Of a stretch of 64,000 bases of DNA, positions 11,161 through 22,704 are shown piece after piece (position 1 is the stretch's first letter; each line of letters starts with the position of its first letter). The position numbers and the translations under genes were made by a program. The notes under the pieces are model-generated. The model ran no database searches. It had not been told where the DNA came from and saw nothing but the letters and a program-made list of their open reading frames with translations. The DNA lies in NCBI RefSeq assembly GCF_032854445.1, contig NC_088307.1, positions 23,126,001-23,190,000 of the forward strand, given 5' to 3'. The DNA comes from Liolophura sinensis. Lineage: Eukaryota; Mollusca; Polyplacophora; Chitonida; Chitonidae.

Positions 11161-11264
11161 ATTTATTTATGTATTTATTTGATTGGTGTTTAACGCCGTA
11201 CTCAAAAATATTTCGTTTATACGACGGCGGTCAGCATTAGGGTGGGAGGAAACCGGGCAGAGCC
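11161..11264 (-). repeat. SINE-like family A fragment
   Basis: A (TTTA)n tail, then TTGATTGGTGTTTAACGCCG, down to GGAAACCGGGCAGAGCC. Only the 3' part of the element is present. Confidence 0.85.
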
Positions 11265-11665
11265 AGAACGATGATACGGTCTAACATACAGAAATGTATA
11301 AACACGTTTCAACTTTCTCCTGGGGGCGAAAAAATGGTTTTAAATTAGATTCCCTAAGGCCCCAGCAGGCAGTCCGGACATTAGGTAGTCGGCTGTGGTG
11401 ACGTCAACGATGATAGCTGTCAAAACAACTTTATTGGGGTAAGAACATGAACTGAGTAAGCAAATCTCGTATGTTCCAAGTATGTTCCTGGTATGACGTC
11501 ATTTCCCATTATGACATAATTCGTGAATTTTTGAAAAACATGAAGTCTAGCTTTTCTTTAGCTTAGTAAGTCAATACCATTTAAATGTCGAGGGGATACA
11601 TGGTTAATGGAAGCCGCTGCTATGGATATCTCAAGTCCATATTCTTTATTAATGTTTTCTCTTTG

Positions 11666-11725
11666 AGTTTCCTCCCACCATAATGCTGGCCGCCGTCGTA
11701 TAAGTGAAATAAGTGAATATTCTTA
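11666..11725 (+). repeat. SINE-like family A, short fragment
   Basis: TTTCCTCCCACCATAATGCT, then GGCCGCCGTCGTATAAGTGA, with a small internal duplication of AAGTGAA. It ends without the A-rich tail. Confidence 0.8.
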
Positions 11726-11734
11726 AATGAAGTT

Positions 11735-12690
11735 CTTGATTGCCTCAATGAAGCTTCAACTGACCTAAAGTGAAATTGTTTGGTAAAACTTATCGTATAC
11801 AGATTAAAGAGTTCTTCAAATGTGAACTAAACTGAAACTGATAACAAATGTCCTTATATTCGTTTGATAGTCCTATGGATAAGAAGTTCTTCGACTGATA
11901 TTTTCTGTTGCTTGAATCTGAGGAACACGTTCGCAGAGAATTTTGCTCCAAAAAATTGAATTTGTATTACTTCCGAGTGTCTTGCTTTAACCGATACATC
12001 GTTGGATAAAGGCATGTTTTACCACAAATAGTGGACAATATTTTTTCGACTCCGGACAGTGGATATCGAACTGACAGGTTTCTCGTAAAAAGGGGCATTG
12101 TCCATCAATAAATTCCCTGGTTTGCTAGTAGTTGTAACCGAGGGGGACAAGCAAAGTCGGTGGCACCCCCACGAGCAGTATTTCAGGGTAGTAGTTGTAC
12201 CCGAGTGGGGTATTGAAGCCCCACAGTCGACATTCATTAAAACAAAATCATCGTATATGCGAAAGCATACATGTGTTTCCAAATAACTATGTGAGTAACA
12301 AATCAATAAACAGTACAGTAATGCTGAGTTCCTTTTGAAATAATGTGGGAAAAACACACAAAAATAATACTCAGACTAACGATGCCTTACATCCATATCT
12401 AGCAAAACGTGGTTCCCCAGTGCATATATATACAAACATATATAAAATTTATATACATACACAGGCACTAGCACGCACGCGCACACACATACATAAGTAG
12501 GTTTTGGAAGGCGAGTCAAACCACAGAATGTGCGTCACAACAATTTGCAATCGAATGATAAAAGCAACCGTGTACACTGATGATACAGGAAGATACGAGA
12601 TTTCGCTGTTGTTGCCTGTGTGGTCCAGAATGAAGGCTGTTCAGCCAATTGTTATGCATACGCCAGGGCAAGTTTGCACAAAGTTACCTT
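11735..12690. repeat. Segmental duplication, shorter copy
   Basis: Matches 14.83-16.6 kb in blocks: TGCTTGAATCTGAGGAACAC, CTTTAACCGAT, CACCCCCACGAGCAG, CCCCACAGTCGACATTCATT, and AGGCGAGTCAAACCA with GATACAGG. Compared with the longer copy it lacks the part matching about 15355-15540 and the (ATAC)n stretch. It carries the dead WAP exon. Confidence 0.8.
11988..12188 (-). pseudogene. WAP-domain exon fragment, decayed
   Basis: This aligns base by base, with many changes, to the terminal exon of the WAP gene at 15128-15350. On the minus strand YCSWGCHRLCLSPS corresponds to [15 protein letters not shown] in the live exon. The first half of that exon is missing, several cysteines are lost and the frame of the fifth WAP domain is disrupted. 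No splice acceptor is kept. It is a 3' piece carried along by the segmental duplication. Confidence 0.75.
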
Positions 12691-13951
12691 AAAGAATACA
12701 TGAAAAGGTACTATTAAACGAAGAGTATGCTTTTAAGGGAAAATAAAGAAAGGTATGCCAAAATATGGGAACAAATTTAATATTGGAGGCTTATTTTACA
12801 TTTCTTAATATCCCCCCTCTTTTCTATGCACATTTTCCATCAATAGTTCCAGAACATATATAATATATATTAGAACTATATATCCGAATATCGATCCGAG
12901 CAGATCCACGGGTACGCCGATGTGTTATCCAGGAGACCTCGTATAGTGGTGCAGCATGGCGCATATCCATCATATCAACCTAAAGGAACAACGGGTCTTG
13001 TGTATCAAACTTAAAGCCACCGCAAGACGTAGTTGCTATCAGTCAGAAGATGTCAGACATTGTTAAACCTCAGCAGGACTACCGTGACAAAGCACTCGTT
13101 TTGAAAGTAAGTCAGAGAAATCAAGGAAAATCATCCGCGAAAGACTTAGGTCGCTGCAGCGTGCTCCTTTACGAGGCAGTTTACGAGTTCCTGGTAATTC
13201 TCGACGGATGCTTAAATCACAAGTGTACTGCTCCATCAGTGAAGGCCAATGATCGAGTGGTTATGCCTCGTCGATGATAGAGCCAGTGCTTGAGAAACTT
13301 CATACCGGATATGCTGGTGTTGTTCTAGGAATGCGTGGAACAGACCAAAAGTCAGTCTCCGATTTTTGAGGATTGTTGTTTTAAGCAGCAGCCACGAGGT
13401 TTTGCCGATTTTGTGTCAAATATCAGAAGAGCAAATGTCCCACACGGCAAACCAAGACAAATGTCCCACACGGCAAACCAAGGCATATCTCCAACCGCAG
13501 ACATAGCTTATCCCTCACAACAGTGGAAAAAGGCAGCCTCTACATCCTAGTCGCCAAAGACGCCTGCACAGAGTGACCAGAAGCGTGGCCCCTTTGTAAA
13601 CAGGGGGCAAAGACTTGTGCGCGAGTTGTTGTTAATTAGTGTTTTACAAGATATTTACAAGATATTGAAGAGCTGATCATTCTGATAAAAAGTCGAAGTC
13701 TGAGTCAACTATATTCCTTGAAATATGCAATCTTATGGACATTGAAAAAACGAGAACCACATCCACAGTGCAATGGTCAGAGAGGGAACTTCAAATCCTT
13801 TATAAAGCCCATGCTGACCTGTCGGTTTCAAACGGCGCAGTTAGGATGTGTCAAATACATATTTGGCAGTTTGTACGGAAATCAGTTTTTTTTTATCATT
13901 TCCACTTTTGCCGGATGTTTAGTGACATTAAGCTAACATCTGTCAAATATT
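12691..13951. other. Intergenic, short open frames only
   Basis: Plus-strand open stretches at 13050-13277, 13335-13550 and 13718-13953 show no family I recognise. A 25-bp direct repeat (CAAATGTCCCACACGGCAAA) occurs twice at about 13433-13481. These could be remnants of an old element. Confidence 0.3.
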
Positions 13952-14170
13952 AAATATTTCACTTATACAATGACGACAAGCTTTATGGTGGGAGGAAACC
14001 GGGCAGATCCCGCGGGAAATCCTCGACAATCCGCAAGCCATTGGAAGATCTTTCGACGTACGACCAAAGAGAAAGACAGCATGACCTGGGCTTGAACTCA
14101 CAGCGACCGCATTGGTGAGAGGCACCTGGGTCGCTACGCCATGCTGGCGCAATAGGCCACGGAAACCCCA
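13952..14170 (-). repeat. SINE-like family A, nearly full length without tail
   Basis: From AATATTTCACTTATAC on the left to a diverged GGCCACGGAAACCCC head on the right. Includes CTTGAACTCACAGCGACC (box B side) and a diverged box A. Confidence 0.85.
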
Positions 14171-14370
14171 ATGGTCAGGATACAATAATGCTAGATACTA
14201 GTTAACGCTTATTGCATTATTGTAAAAGACTGTCATTTTCCACGAATTATCCCATTCATACAACGCTATTCTTTGTATAATGAAACAATCTAAACTTTAG
14301 CTTTAGTTTTTTTTTATTTGAATGATGGAATTCATTTCTTTAGTTTATTGTTGTTTTGAGGTAAGTTTTT

Positions 14371-14487
14371 TGGATGGAGGAATCCGGAGAGCCCGGTGTA
14401 AACCACTGACCTTTGGCAAGTTACTGACCAACTTTCCATCATGTGATCACCATATTGGTGGAAGACAGGTTGTCTTTCAGCGAAAAA
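14371..14487. repeat. SINE-like family B fragment
   Basis: Shares GTGTAAACCACTGACCTTTG, GCAAGTTACTGACCAACTTT and CCATATTGGTGGAAGACAGG with the copies at 33.0 and 44.9 kb. Confidence 0.7.
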
Positions 14488-14772
14488 TTAAAAGAGTGTG
14501 AAAACGGCGACACAAGCGCCGTCGCCCGCTTATTTTCTCTAAGGTTCCACAAGCAAGTTACAGCAGGGAAGCCTAAAAATTTCCCTGTACAATGTACAAT
14601 TCAGTTTGTTCTTTGTTACCATTGGGTTATCATTGAAAATCTTTTTGCCCCATGCTGTCCTGAAGACATCCTTCGTGTGTTTAAAAAAAACCGCAAAGTT
14701 TAGTTTTTGTTTCAGCCCAGTAAGACAGTACCTCCGAAATGGCAACTGTCTCTTTCTGGGTTAATGAAAGCT

Positions 14773-14778
14773 TTTATT
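14773..14778 (-). promoter_or_regulatory. Candidate polyadenylation signal of the WAP gene
   Basis: AATAAA on the minus strand, about 350 nt beyond the WAP gene stop codon at 15128. Confidence 0.4.
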
Positions 14779-15127
14779 TAACAATGTTCAATCTTTGATG
14801 AATTAAGATGTTGACAGTCTTCAAAAAAAAAAATGAAACTGGAACTGACTTTTGGTAACTTGAAATTTTTGCTAAAATGTAACGTACACAGATAATTGAT
14901 TTTCTTAGAAGTATTAACTATATTCAAATTTGAACTAAACTGAAAATGATAATGTAGTGCATGACAGTGGACTTTCGCAACAGTTTTAGGAGAATTCCTT
15001 AGATAAAAAGTGACATTTGCTATTGCTTGAATCTGACGAACACCTTCGCGCCAGATGTTTTCTAAGAAAAAGGAGTCGTATCCAGTTTTAGAAACATTGT
15101 GTACGTGTCACTTCCCGGTGTCCTACT

Positions 15128-15447
15128 TTAACCGATGGCTGGGAACCTTGTTGGTAAAGAGCATGCTCTCCCACAAAGACTACGACAACATTTCATCGAC
15201 CTTGGACACTGGGTGTCGGACTGACAGTTGTCTTCGTAACGGATGCAAAACCCAGTGATATATAGCCGCGGACAATACCCTGGTTTGCTTGTAACTGTAC
15301 CCGAGGGGGACATGCACCGTCGGCTGCACCCCCACGAGCAGCATTTCAGGCTACCGGAGCAAGATTGGTCAGAAGTGCATCCGACAACGCACGGGGTCAC
15401 CACGCCGTAAGGGGCTCGTGGACAGGAACCGGGTTTGGTTGGCTGAG
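15128..15447 (-). CDS. WAP gene exon 7, WAP domains 4 and 5
   Basis: 320 nt, acceptor TTGCCTACAG, phase 1, stop TAA at 15130-15128. Domain 4 is KPGSCPR...CTSDQSC...KCCSWGC; domain 5 is KPGYCPR...CQSDTQC...KCCRSLC. No intron separates these two domains. They are more diverged than domains 1-3. Confidence 0.9.
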
Positions 15448-16318
15448 CTGTAGGCAAAAATGAAAAGTGTAAGTTTTGATTGGTCGTTCTGATTACGGGG
15501 TTCATTTTCCGGATTTGCTCAAAGCACATTGACTCTCTCAGCGGAAGCCCCACAGTCGACATTCATTAAAACAAAATCATCGTATATGACAAATATATTT
15601 CAATATGTAATGTTTTTCAAAATAACTACAATGTAAGCAACAAATAAATACATGAACAGTACAATAATGCTGGTGTCCTCTTGGGAAGAATTTAGGAAAA
15701 ACATATATTAAATCAAATTAATAATGTCTTACATCCGTACGTTTATCAGACACCTATATTGTAGTATAATGCGAAGTGCTTATGCTCGGCACATTCATAT
15801 ATACATACATACAAGGTATTCATTGAGGAATCGATGTAGGGTACTTAGGGAACAAATTAACACGCCAAGTTTACAGATTTTACTTGTAACCAAATATATC
15901 GCATCATGTTCCGGTAACCTACACAGAGGGTGCAAGTTCCACACAATGCACTTCTCTAAATTATCGGTGAATAACCCTCAAACCAGAGGAGTAAAAGAAC
16001 AGTACTTCATTCATAAATTTAAATCTGAACTTAACAGACAAAAAATAGGGAGATAATCTCCCCGAGTGGATAATCCCTTGGGCAAGTTCGAACTTTCTTA
16101 TATTTTATGTAATTTATAAATAGGACTGATCACCATGGCTTAAACTACCTGCCTGTATATATAGCTGTCGCAAGATATGTTGAAATTAAAAAAGCTCTGA
16201 AAAATCATCATGATACGGTGAAATTAGTAAGCTAAAGCAACAAGTTCAGTTTGTCATGTTTCTTCTATAGAATATAATTTTACCACGCACAAAGAGCGTT
16301 TTACTGTACACTTTATCC

Positions 16319-16349
<31 letters not shown>

Positions 16350-16379
16350 CATACATACATACATACATACATACATACA

Positions 16380-16413
<34 letters not shown>

Positions 16414-18155
16414 CATACATATACACATACATAAGTAGGTTTGAAGGCGAGTCAAACCAAAGAATGTGCTTATCGCAACAAATTGCAGTCAAACAATAAA
16501 ATCTACCATGTACACAGCTGATACAGGTAGATAAGAGACTTCGGTGTTGTTAATCATATCATCCAGTGTAACGGCTATTGAGCTGGACACTATGTATACG
16601 TACAGCAAGCATCATTAATAAGTAGCAGTTTGTGAAAACCTAAAACATTCAGTAAGTAAAGACACTAGAACCACTTTCTTATTTCAGATTTTGATTCTCA
16701 AGTTTCTTATTTTCCCTCTCACCTAAAAATTGAAACCAGTTCCAAATTAGTATTAGTATTACCTTTATTCACCATATTCATAAGGACACACAGATGTAAT
16801 CTTCGGATATTACAATCGTATGGTGGGAGTAAATATCTTAAACTCGACAATAGTTATGAACCAATGCAGTCGTGTTTTCTTATGTCCCCCCTTATAAAGG
16901 GGAGTAACCCACTTAGGCGAATACATGCTTTGCATGTTCCTGGCAAATGTTTATTGTCACCTGTTAACAGTTTTCTAGGATTTTTTGACAAAAGTAGGTT
17001 GATCCATTCACAGTTTGACTTGATTAAAATTGATTTACATACGAATCAATAACGATTTTTCTCGTAGCTGGAGCTTCTCGCGAAGCCCTTTTTTCCCTTT
17101 CTGTTTTGGAGACAGTCGCATAGTGGAGTAGCCTACTCTTATTTCTGGCTCATTTTTCAGCATGAGGCTTTGATATTTAACACATGTAGCTGAATAACAG
17201 TGCCACAAGCCTTTTTAGATCTTCACTAGTTTTAAAGATATCAATACAAGAATATTAAAATTTCCAAAATTTTATCCCTAGATAATCACTCAGACAAGTC
17301 TAAAATGAATATTGGAAATTGGTGGGATTGATCTTAGTTCGACTAATAAACTTAAATAAACAGTTTGTTGAAAATTGGAGAAAAATTAGCATTTTGCAAA
17401 AAAGTTCTGATTTTTTGTTGTTGTGCGAAATATTTTATGCGGAATTTTTACTGAAGAGGACTGCATTATCCTTAAATACAAATTACCGTTATCTATCCCA
17501 GCTGACCAGGAGAATACAAACAACCGGCAAATACTTTGGAATATTAATTTTTCACAAACTGTCAGCCAGCAAGAACTGTGGAAAACCAATTTTCTCAAAT
17601 TACTTGGTTTATCCCCAGATGAGGGAAATTAAAAAAAAAACCAATGTTTTATTTCTCTCTGTTTCTCTTCTAAACAGTTGTTGAGATTTTTATAGACCTT
17701 AAACAGAGTAAAAATGCCTAGACTCCTACCAGTATGTGAAGTTTATACATATCCGTTTGCCAAAGAATCGATAGTGGCTTGACCCTTAGGCCTACTTACT
17801 TGACTGCAATGATACACAGCGCATGCCACAACCGGAAAAGCAACATTTCTGACTTCCGGGACACGAGCTGTCGGAGGAACACTGCGCAGTGCACGTAGGG
17901 AAATGGCGGGCTTGTATTCCGGTACCTGGACACGTCCCAGGTTTTATTGTCGGGGCTACAAACGAAGCATCACGACCTTTACTAGCCCGAGGCCAGTTTT
18001 AGGACTTACTCCAGGTATTAGCAATAGTCTGTAATAAGGTGTCATACATTTAGCGGGAATTAGAGTGTAAGCAGTGTTCATATTTAGGCCTAAGATGACT
18101 TTTGAAAGGCTTCTAACGATTGACAACTGCTGTTTCAAAAGATTAATCGATTTGC

Positions 18156-18241
<86 letters not shown>

Positions 18242-18405
18242 ATGTATTTATTTGATTTAATTATTTGATTGGTGTTTTACGCCGTACTCAAGAATATTTC
18301 ACTTATACGACGGTGGCCAGCATTATGGGGGTGGAAACCGGGCAGGTTGTTGAAAGACCTTCCCACGTAGGAAGCCAACATGAGCTGGACTTGAACTCAC
18401 AGCGA

Positions 18406-18495
<90 letters not shown>

Positions 18496-20235
18496 TTTCT
18501 AAATGATTACTTCCCATTCCCAATTGTATAGCCATATACATATTGTATGGCATAATAGTAACAGCCATAGTTTATACAAGTTGAAGGCGTGTATATTTAC
18601 CCATTTGACAAAGTCCCTTACTTTATTTCTCCTGTCAAATTTGAGGAGTATATCAGATAAAGGTATTTTATATCTTCATCTAATCTCACTTACTAGATTG
18701 TATCGTTACGCAGCGCATGCCACAACCTGAAAAACAGCATTTCTGACTTCCGGGGCACGAGCTATCGGAGGAGCATTGCGCAGGGCATGTCGGGAAATGG
18801 CGTGTTTGGTAACCAGGGCACGTGCCGGGCTTTTCCACGGGGGCTAAAAACCAAAGATCACGGGCCTACATAGTTTCATGAGTGATAACACAGTGACAAA
18901 ATTAAATTTGTGTGCAACAGGGTAAAGTTTGTTAATGCAATATAGCGATGAAATTACATGGCCTTTGATCAAAGGTATAGTTTGCGTATATTGCTAGTCA
19001 ACTCATTTTCGATACTTTCTTCAACAAAATAAATAAAATGGACCTAAGCTACCCTGGACTACGTTTGTAAACACTAAACTCGTCTCCGTTAAAGTCCAAA
19101 GGACATATTCGATGCCTCGCTTCATACTTTTATTCCGTTCGAACAAAAATATTGCAACAGTATCGCTACATAATCGTTACACCATGGATTACCTATCTTC
19201 TATAGTGAAGTATTGCTGAAACAGTAATGATGACGATCCAGCGGCAAAAAGCACTAAGTTGAATAGCAGCAAAAACAGTTATTCTGCGTGCAAGTTGCTT
19301 CCTCACAAGCTAGTACCATAGATATTCCCGCTTATTCCGTTAACGTATGTAAAATTTACGTGTGTGTAAAGAAGTGTGTCAGCCAGTCCATTAATCAATC
19401 AGTCAATCAAATAATTAATCAATCGACCAACACTTCGAGCCTATGCATATAAGCGTATTCATACTTTCACTCAGATGTCATAGTTGCTCAGCTGAACCAG
19501 TCATCAACACTCTCAAAAGGATTACAAAGATTATTTAACCCAGCTGAGCTTAGCCTTGAATTTGCCACAAAAATTGTTTTTAAGTAAGAAACTGTTTATG
19601 GAAAACAATTTGTGGTCGTGTGTTTCGCCTGGGCTCTGCACATTTTATAAATCTTCAAAAATCTCGCTCATTTAGCTCGGTGTTATTTTTCACCTCCTGC
19701 TCCTTGCGACCTACCCGGACGTTCGAAACTATAAATCAACATATACTTACTTGTCTGCACTGACACACAGCGCATGCCACAACCGTAGAAGCAGCACTTC
19801 TGACTTCCGGGACACGAGCTGTCGGACGAGCATCTCGCGGGGCATGACGGGAAATGGCGGGCTTGTATTCCGGTTTGGTACCCAGGACACCTGCCCGGTT
19901 TGTTTACTTGTGGTGCCCGGGCTGTTGACATATACAGAGTAATTAACAATTGTTGACTGATAATGTCATTTATCGCTAAAAGTAAACACGCGTCCAGCCC
20001 CTTGGAATGTCAGCGTAGTACAAAGTTAGACTTTGCTTTGCTTTTGCGAAGTTTGCTTTTAACTTCGTTGATGACGGTGAACGTTTTGGGCTCATTTTTT
20101 GAAATTACTTCAATTTAATTGAACAATCATCAGGAAAATATTAATAAAAATAATCACAACTAATTTTACGTCAGGCAAGCAACCCGCACTCAAAGATATT
20201 CCTTTGGATGTAGCTTTTTGTACTTATATGTGTTG

Positions 20236-20319
<84 letters not shown>

Positions 20320-22169
20320 TCCGTAATCCTTTAAATTCGATTGCAGTATGAGTGATAGTTCCAGATGGCTTGATTAAAATTGAATTTGAAAATGACAAAT
20401 TCTACTGGCAAAATCTGTTCCAGCTTACTGAGCTTATCTGCCAAGCCACTGGTATTAGTACTGAGGCAGATAAAAGCTGAAACACAATAGCATTAGAGAA
20501 TTCTCTTACTTGATGACGTAATGGGTACGCACACGGCCTGTGTAGGGCACGGAGGACGATAGCACCGCGTCGGGATTTCTTTACAATAATGTCCTTGTAC
20601 ACACAAAGTTGCCTGCAGAGAAAAATAAATCACTTGAATTGAACTCCTTACTCTCTACGTTCGCTTTACATCACTGCCGCCACTAGCAAAATTTGTACAG
20701 AAATCTTGAACAACTCCGGGTTCACTGGGGTCACGATGAGGCAGGAAATGATGTAAGAAAACCCCAAAAGCTCTGTCATAATCTTTCTTTCTAATAACAC
20801 TTTCCACACATGCATTCTTTCTGTCTAACTGTTTGCACAGCATGAGTCTATAACCAGTACGTGAAACAATTTTATAGTTGAGTGTTGATTAAGTAGTTCC
20901 GCGCGAGGACAAAAGTGGTGAGGTTAAGCCTAAACAAGCCTACGTGCGTTGCAGCGAGCGTACAGAGCGGCACATGCGATGTAAGGAGTGTGCACTTGTT
21001 ACATACTGATTTAACGTACTGGATTCCTGATCTATCAACTAATTTTTTGTACATTGTTTTTTGTCCTGGAAGTTTTGTATTAAACAGTATTTCGTCTTGT
21101 ACACAGCAAAATTTTCACCATACGGGGATGTACACGTTATCGTACGGTATACTGAGCATGAAGGTCACCACAGGCACAGTACCACACACATGTTGATACT
21201 TGTGGCACAGCCGGGCAGCTGCAGGGTACGGTGTGGCTCACAACCGCACGGTATACAACAGCTGCCTTACGGTATTCTGAGCATGAAGGTCACTGCACAG
21301 TACCACACATATGTTGATGCTTGTGGCACAGCCGGGCAACTGCAGGGTACGGTGTGGCTCACAACGACAGTATACAACAGCTGCCTTATGGTATTCTGAC
21401 CATGGAGGGGCAGAGTATATACTGTCCAGAGTTTGTTTTTTTCCGTTTGGCTTATTTTTTTTTTATTTTTTTTTTTTTACCTTTCTAAGCTAAATCCTGC
21501 ATTGTGCAGAACTGTTTGGTGTCATACAGTTACCGTTTTATGGCCGTGTAATAAACAACAGTGGATATAAAAGGCCGAAATTCAGCGGTCTAAAATCGAT
21601 TGCATATTCCCATAGATTATAGAACCTTAAACATGCCAAACTTACCGCACATCCATACTGGGCTTTCACAACTCCAAACCACGTGACCTTGGGAATAAGC
21701 AGATATGTTGCATGATGATTTCAACATTCGGATTTCACTATCACCTACTGCAAGGCTATTTTAGCTTGTCATTTTTATTGTGTATGAAACACGAGGAGCG
21801 ATGCTAGAATGTATACGTGGTATTACAGTAGACTAATCTCTTAAATATAACACATATATTCTATTCATTGAAGACAAAGTTTGTATTAGACTAAGAGCAT
21901 GACATGTTATATATTACACAGTATTAAATTATAATAACAGAATACATCCCAACATCACTCAGATAATAGACTTTAATAACATAACAGACACTTGTAAAAA
22001 TTTACCAGATTTTTTTTTTTGAGTGTACATACACACAGAACACTGTGGAACTAGACCTCTTCAGTGGAAACGAATAGTTTTTTTGGGGGGGTTGAAATAC
22101 ACGTATATCTGAATATTGACTATAGAAACTTACCAGCAAACTCAACAGTGGAATAACCAAGGAAAACAT
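15128..22169 (-). CDS. Secreted five-WAP-domain protein, perlwapin-like, 7 exons
   Basis: Exons in order: 22169-22134, 21687-21646, 20612-20510, 19921-19751, 18843-18694, 17955-17800, 15447-15128. The joined frame is 978 nt (325 aa plus TAA). Residues 1-21 look like a signal peptide ([20 protein letters not shown], then A before QYGCA). Residues 25-54 hold six cysteines. Five WAP (four-disulfide core) domains follow at about 68-115, 122-165, 172-217, 224-267 and 274-318. Each has eight cysteines with the KPGxCP start and a KCC doublet. Exons 4-6 each carry one WAP domain and are symmetric phase 1-1; the last exon carries two. WAP proteins inhibit proteases, act as antimicrobials, or (perlwapin in abalone nacre) bind growing shell mineral; which applies here is unknown. 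I recognise the domains but no specific orthologue. Confidence 0.88.
16321..16433. repeat. (ATAC)n microsatellite
   Basis: More than 80 bp of uninterrupted ACAT/ATAC repeats, then a degenerate end. The YVCM-type open frame it produces is not a gene. Confidence 0.95.
16611..17799. other. Intron of the WAP gene
   Basis: This is part of the 2.35 kb last intron. Short open frames on both strands at 17.3-17.7 kb have no recognisable similarity, so I see nothing functional here. Confidence 0.5.
17800..17955 (-). CDS. WAP gene exon 6, WAP domain 3
   Basis: 156 nt, phase 1 to 1, acceptor CGTTTGTAG, donor GTAAGT. It has [18 protein letters not shown], then [16 protein letters not shown]. The split junction codon is ACC (Thr), as at the exon 3-4 and 4-5 junctions. 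Confidence 0.9.
18159..18238. repeat. (AT)n microsatellite
   Basis: About 80 bp of pure AT, directly left of a family A SINE. Confidence 0.95.
18241..18411 (-). repeat. SINE-like family A between two (AT)n tracts
   Basis: Reads TTGATTGGTGTTTTACGCCG to GACTTGAACTCACAGCGACC, then stops at an (AT)n tract that replaces the tRNA-like head. It sits in the intron between WAP exons 5 and 6. Confidence 0.88.
18410..18492. repeat. (AT)n microsatellite
   Basis: About 80 bp of AT joined to the SINE head side. Confidence 0.95.
18694..18843 (-). CDS. WAP gene exon 5, WAP domain 2
   Basis: 150 nt, phase 1 to 1, acceptor GGTTTTTAG, donor GTAAGT. It reads [20 protein letters not shown], then [20 protein letters not shown], then CVTIQS. 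It is very close to exons 4 and 6 and lacks the GIQA residues. Confidence 0.9.
19751..19921 (-). CDS. WAP gene exon 4, WAP domain 1
   Basis: 171 nt, phase 1 to 1, acceptor GTCAACAG, donor GTAAGT. It has KPGRCPG, then [18 protein letters not shown], then CGMRC: eight cysteines at WAP spacing. Confidence 0.9.
20237..20318. repeat. (AT)n microsatellite
   Basis: About 80 bp of AT in the intron between WAP exons 3 and 4. Confidence 0.95.
20510..20612 (-). CDS. WAP gene exon 3, cysteine-rich module
   Basis: 103 nt, phase 0 to 1, acceptor TCTGCAG, donor GTAAGA. It encodes [20 protein letters not shown], then [14 protein letters not shown]: five cysteines, six with the one in exon 2. I do not recognise this module. 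Confidence 0.75.
21140..21410. repeat. Tandem repeat, about 125 bp unit, just over two copies
   Basis: The unit contains CTGAGCATGAAGGTCAC, CAGTACCACACA and GTGGCACAGCCGGGCA, then GTACGGTGTGGCTCACAAC. It lies in the intron between WAP exons 2 and 3. Confidence 0.85.
21646..21687 (-). CDS. WAP gene exon 2, end of signal peptide
   Basis: 42 nt, phase 0 to 0, acceptor TTATTCCCAAG, donor GTAAGT. It encodes [14 protein letters not shown]. It completes a hydrophobic signal peptide with an AxA-like cleavage context (VKA then QYG). The acceptor is the least certain of the gene. Confidence 0.65.
21785..22027. mobile_element. MITE family E, copy 2 (degraded left end)
   Basis: GATGCTAGAATGTATACG at the left and TTTTTTTTTGAGTG then TA at the right, with AATAACAGAATACATCCCAA between. 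It lies in WAP intron 1. Confidence 0.65.
22134..22169 (-). CDS. WAP gene exon 1, start of signal peptide
   Basis: ATG at 22169, [12 protein letters not shown], then donor GTAAGT at phase 0. Only 12 codons. The ATG context CACCATGT is reasonable. Confidence 0.75.
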
Positions 22170-22672
22170 GGTGAAGTGGAACTACCGGTACTGTTTTCAC
22201 AGCCCACAGCGAGTGATTTGTGCCCTAATCTGTTGTTTTCCACAAAGCCTACCACCGTTACTCTGATGAGATATTTATTAAGTGTCGTGCAAATAAAGGC
22301 GCATGCGTGGTATTTTCGCTCATCCGCATTTCGTACCAGTCGGACAAGTCGGTCACGTTCCTCCGTCATTTTAATTTCCCTCCACCCCGGAAGCTTGGTG
22401 AAGGCATGTAAAGCACCCAACGTGGACCTGATTTTGAGCCAATGAAAGCCATTTGAGATTCTGTGACATTTATCCAACTGCACGAAGTTCTTGGAATTCG
22501 TGTGAAGGATGTGTTTAACTTCACATATTTGCAACACATATTTTCAAACAACGTGAAAACCATTCTGAACTATGCAAAAAACAAAAACGCAATGATATAG
22601 ATACAGCCACATGATACACATGACTTGCTATTTATACCAATAATACTTGACGTATGGACCTGAACACCTCTC
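22170..22672. other. 5' flank of the WAP gene
   Basis: This should hold the promoter and 5' UTR of the minus-strand WAP gene. I see no clear TATA box at a fixed distance. A 131-residue minus-strand open frame overlaps it but has no recognisable similarity. Confidence 0.35.
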
Positions 22673-22673
22673 T

Positions 22674-22704
<31 letters not shown>

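Larger units (their letters stand above)
14830..16610. repeat. Segmental duplication, longer copy
   Basis: The partner of 11.7-12.7 kb. It holds the live terminal WAP exon (15128-15447) and the sequence around it, and is lengthened by an (ATAC)n array at 16321-16433. Confidence 0.8.

Noticed and set aside
13050-13953. Possible transposon-derived coding remnants
   Set aside because: Short open frames without a recognisable transposase, integrase or reverse transcriptase motif; kept only as unexplained intergenic text.
16246-16455. Cys/Met/Tyr/Val repeat peptide
   Set aside because: Translation of the (ATAC)n microsatellite.
18074-18568. Open frames of alternating Ile-Tyr (also at 20171-20398 and 23130-23432)
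   Set aside because: They are translations of (AT)n microsatellites.
22142-22537. 131-residue minus-strand open frame
   Set aside because: It overlaps the WAP start exon in another frame and runs through its donor; no recognisable domain.
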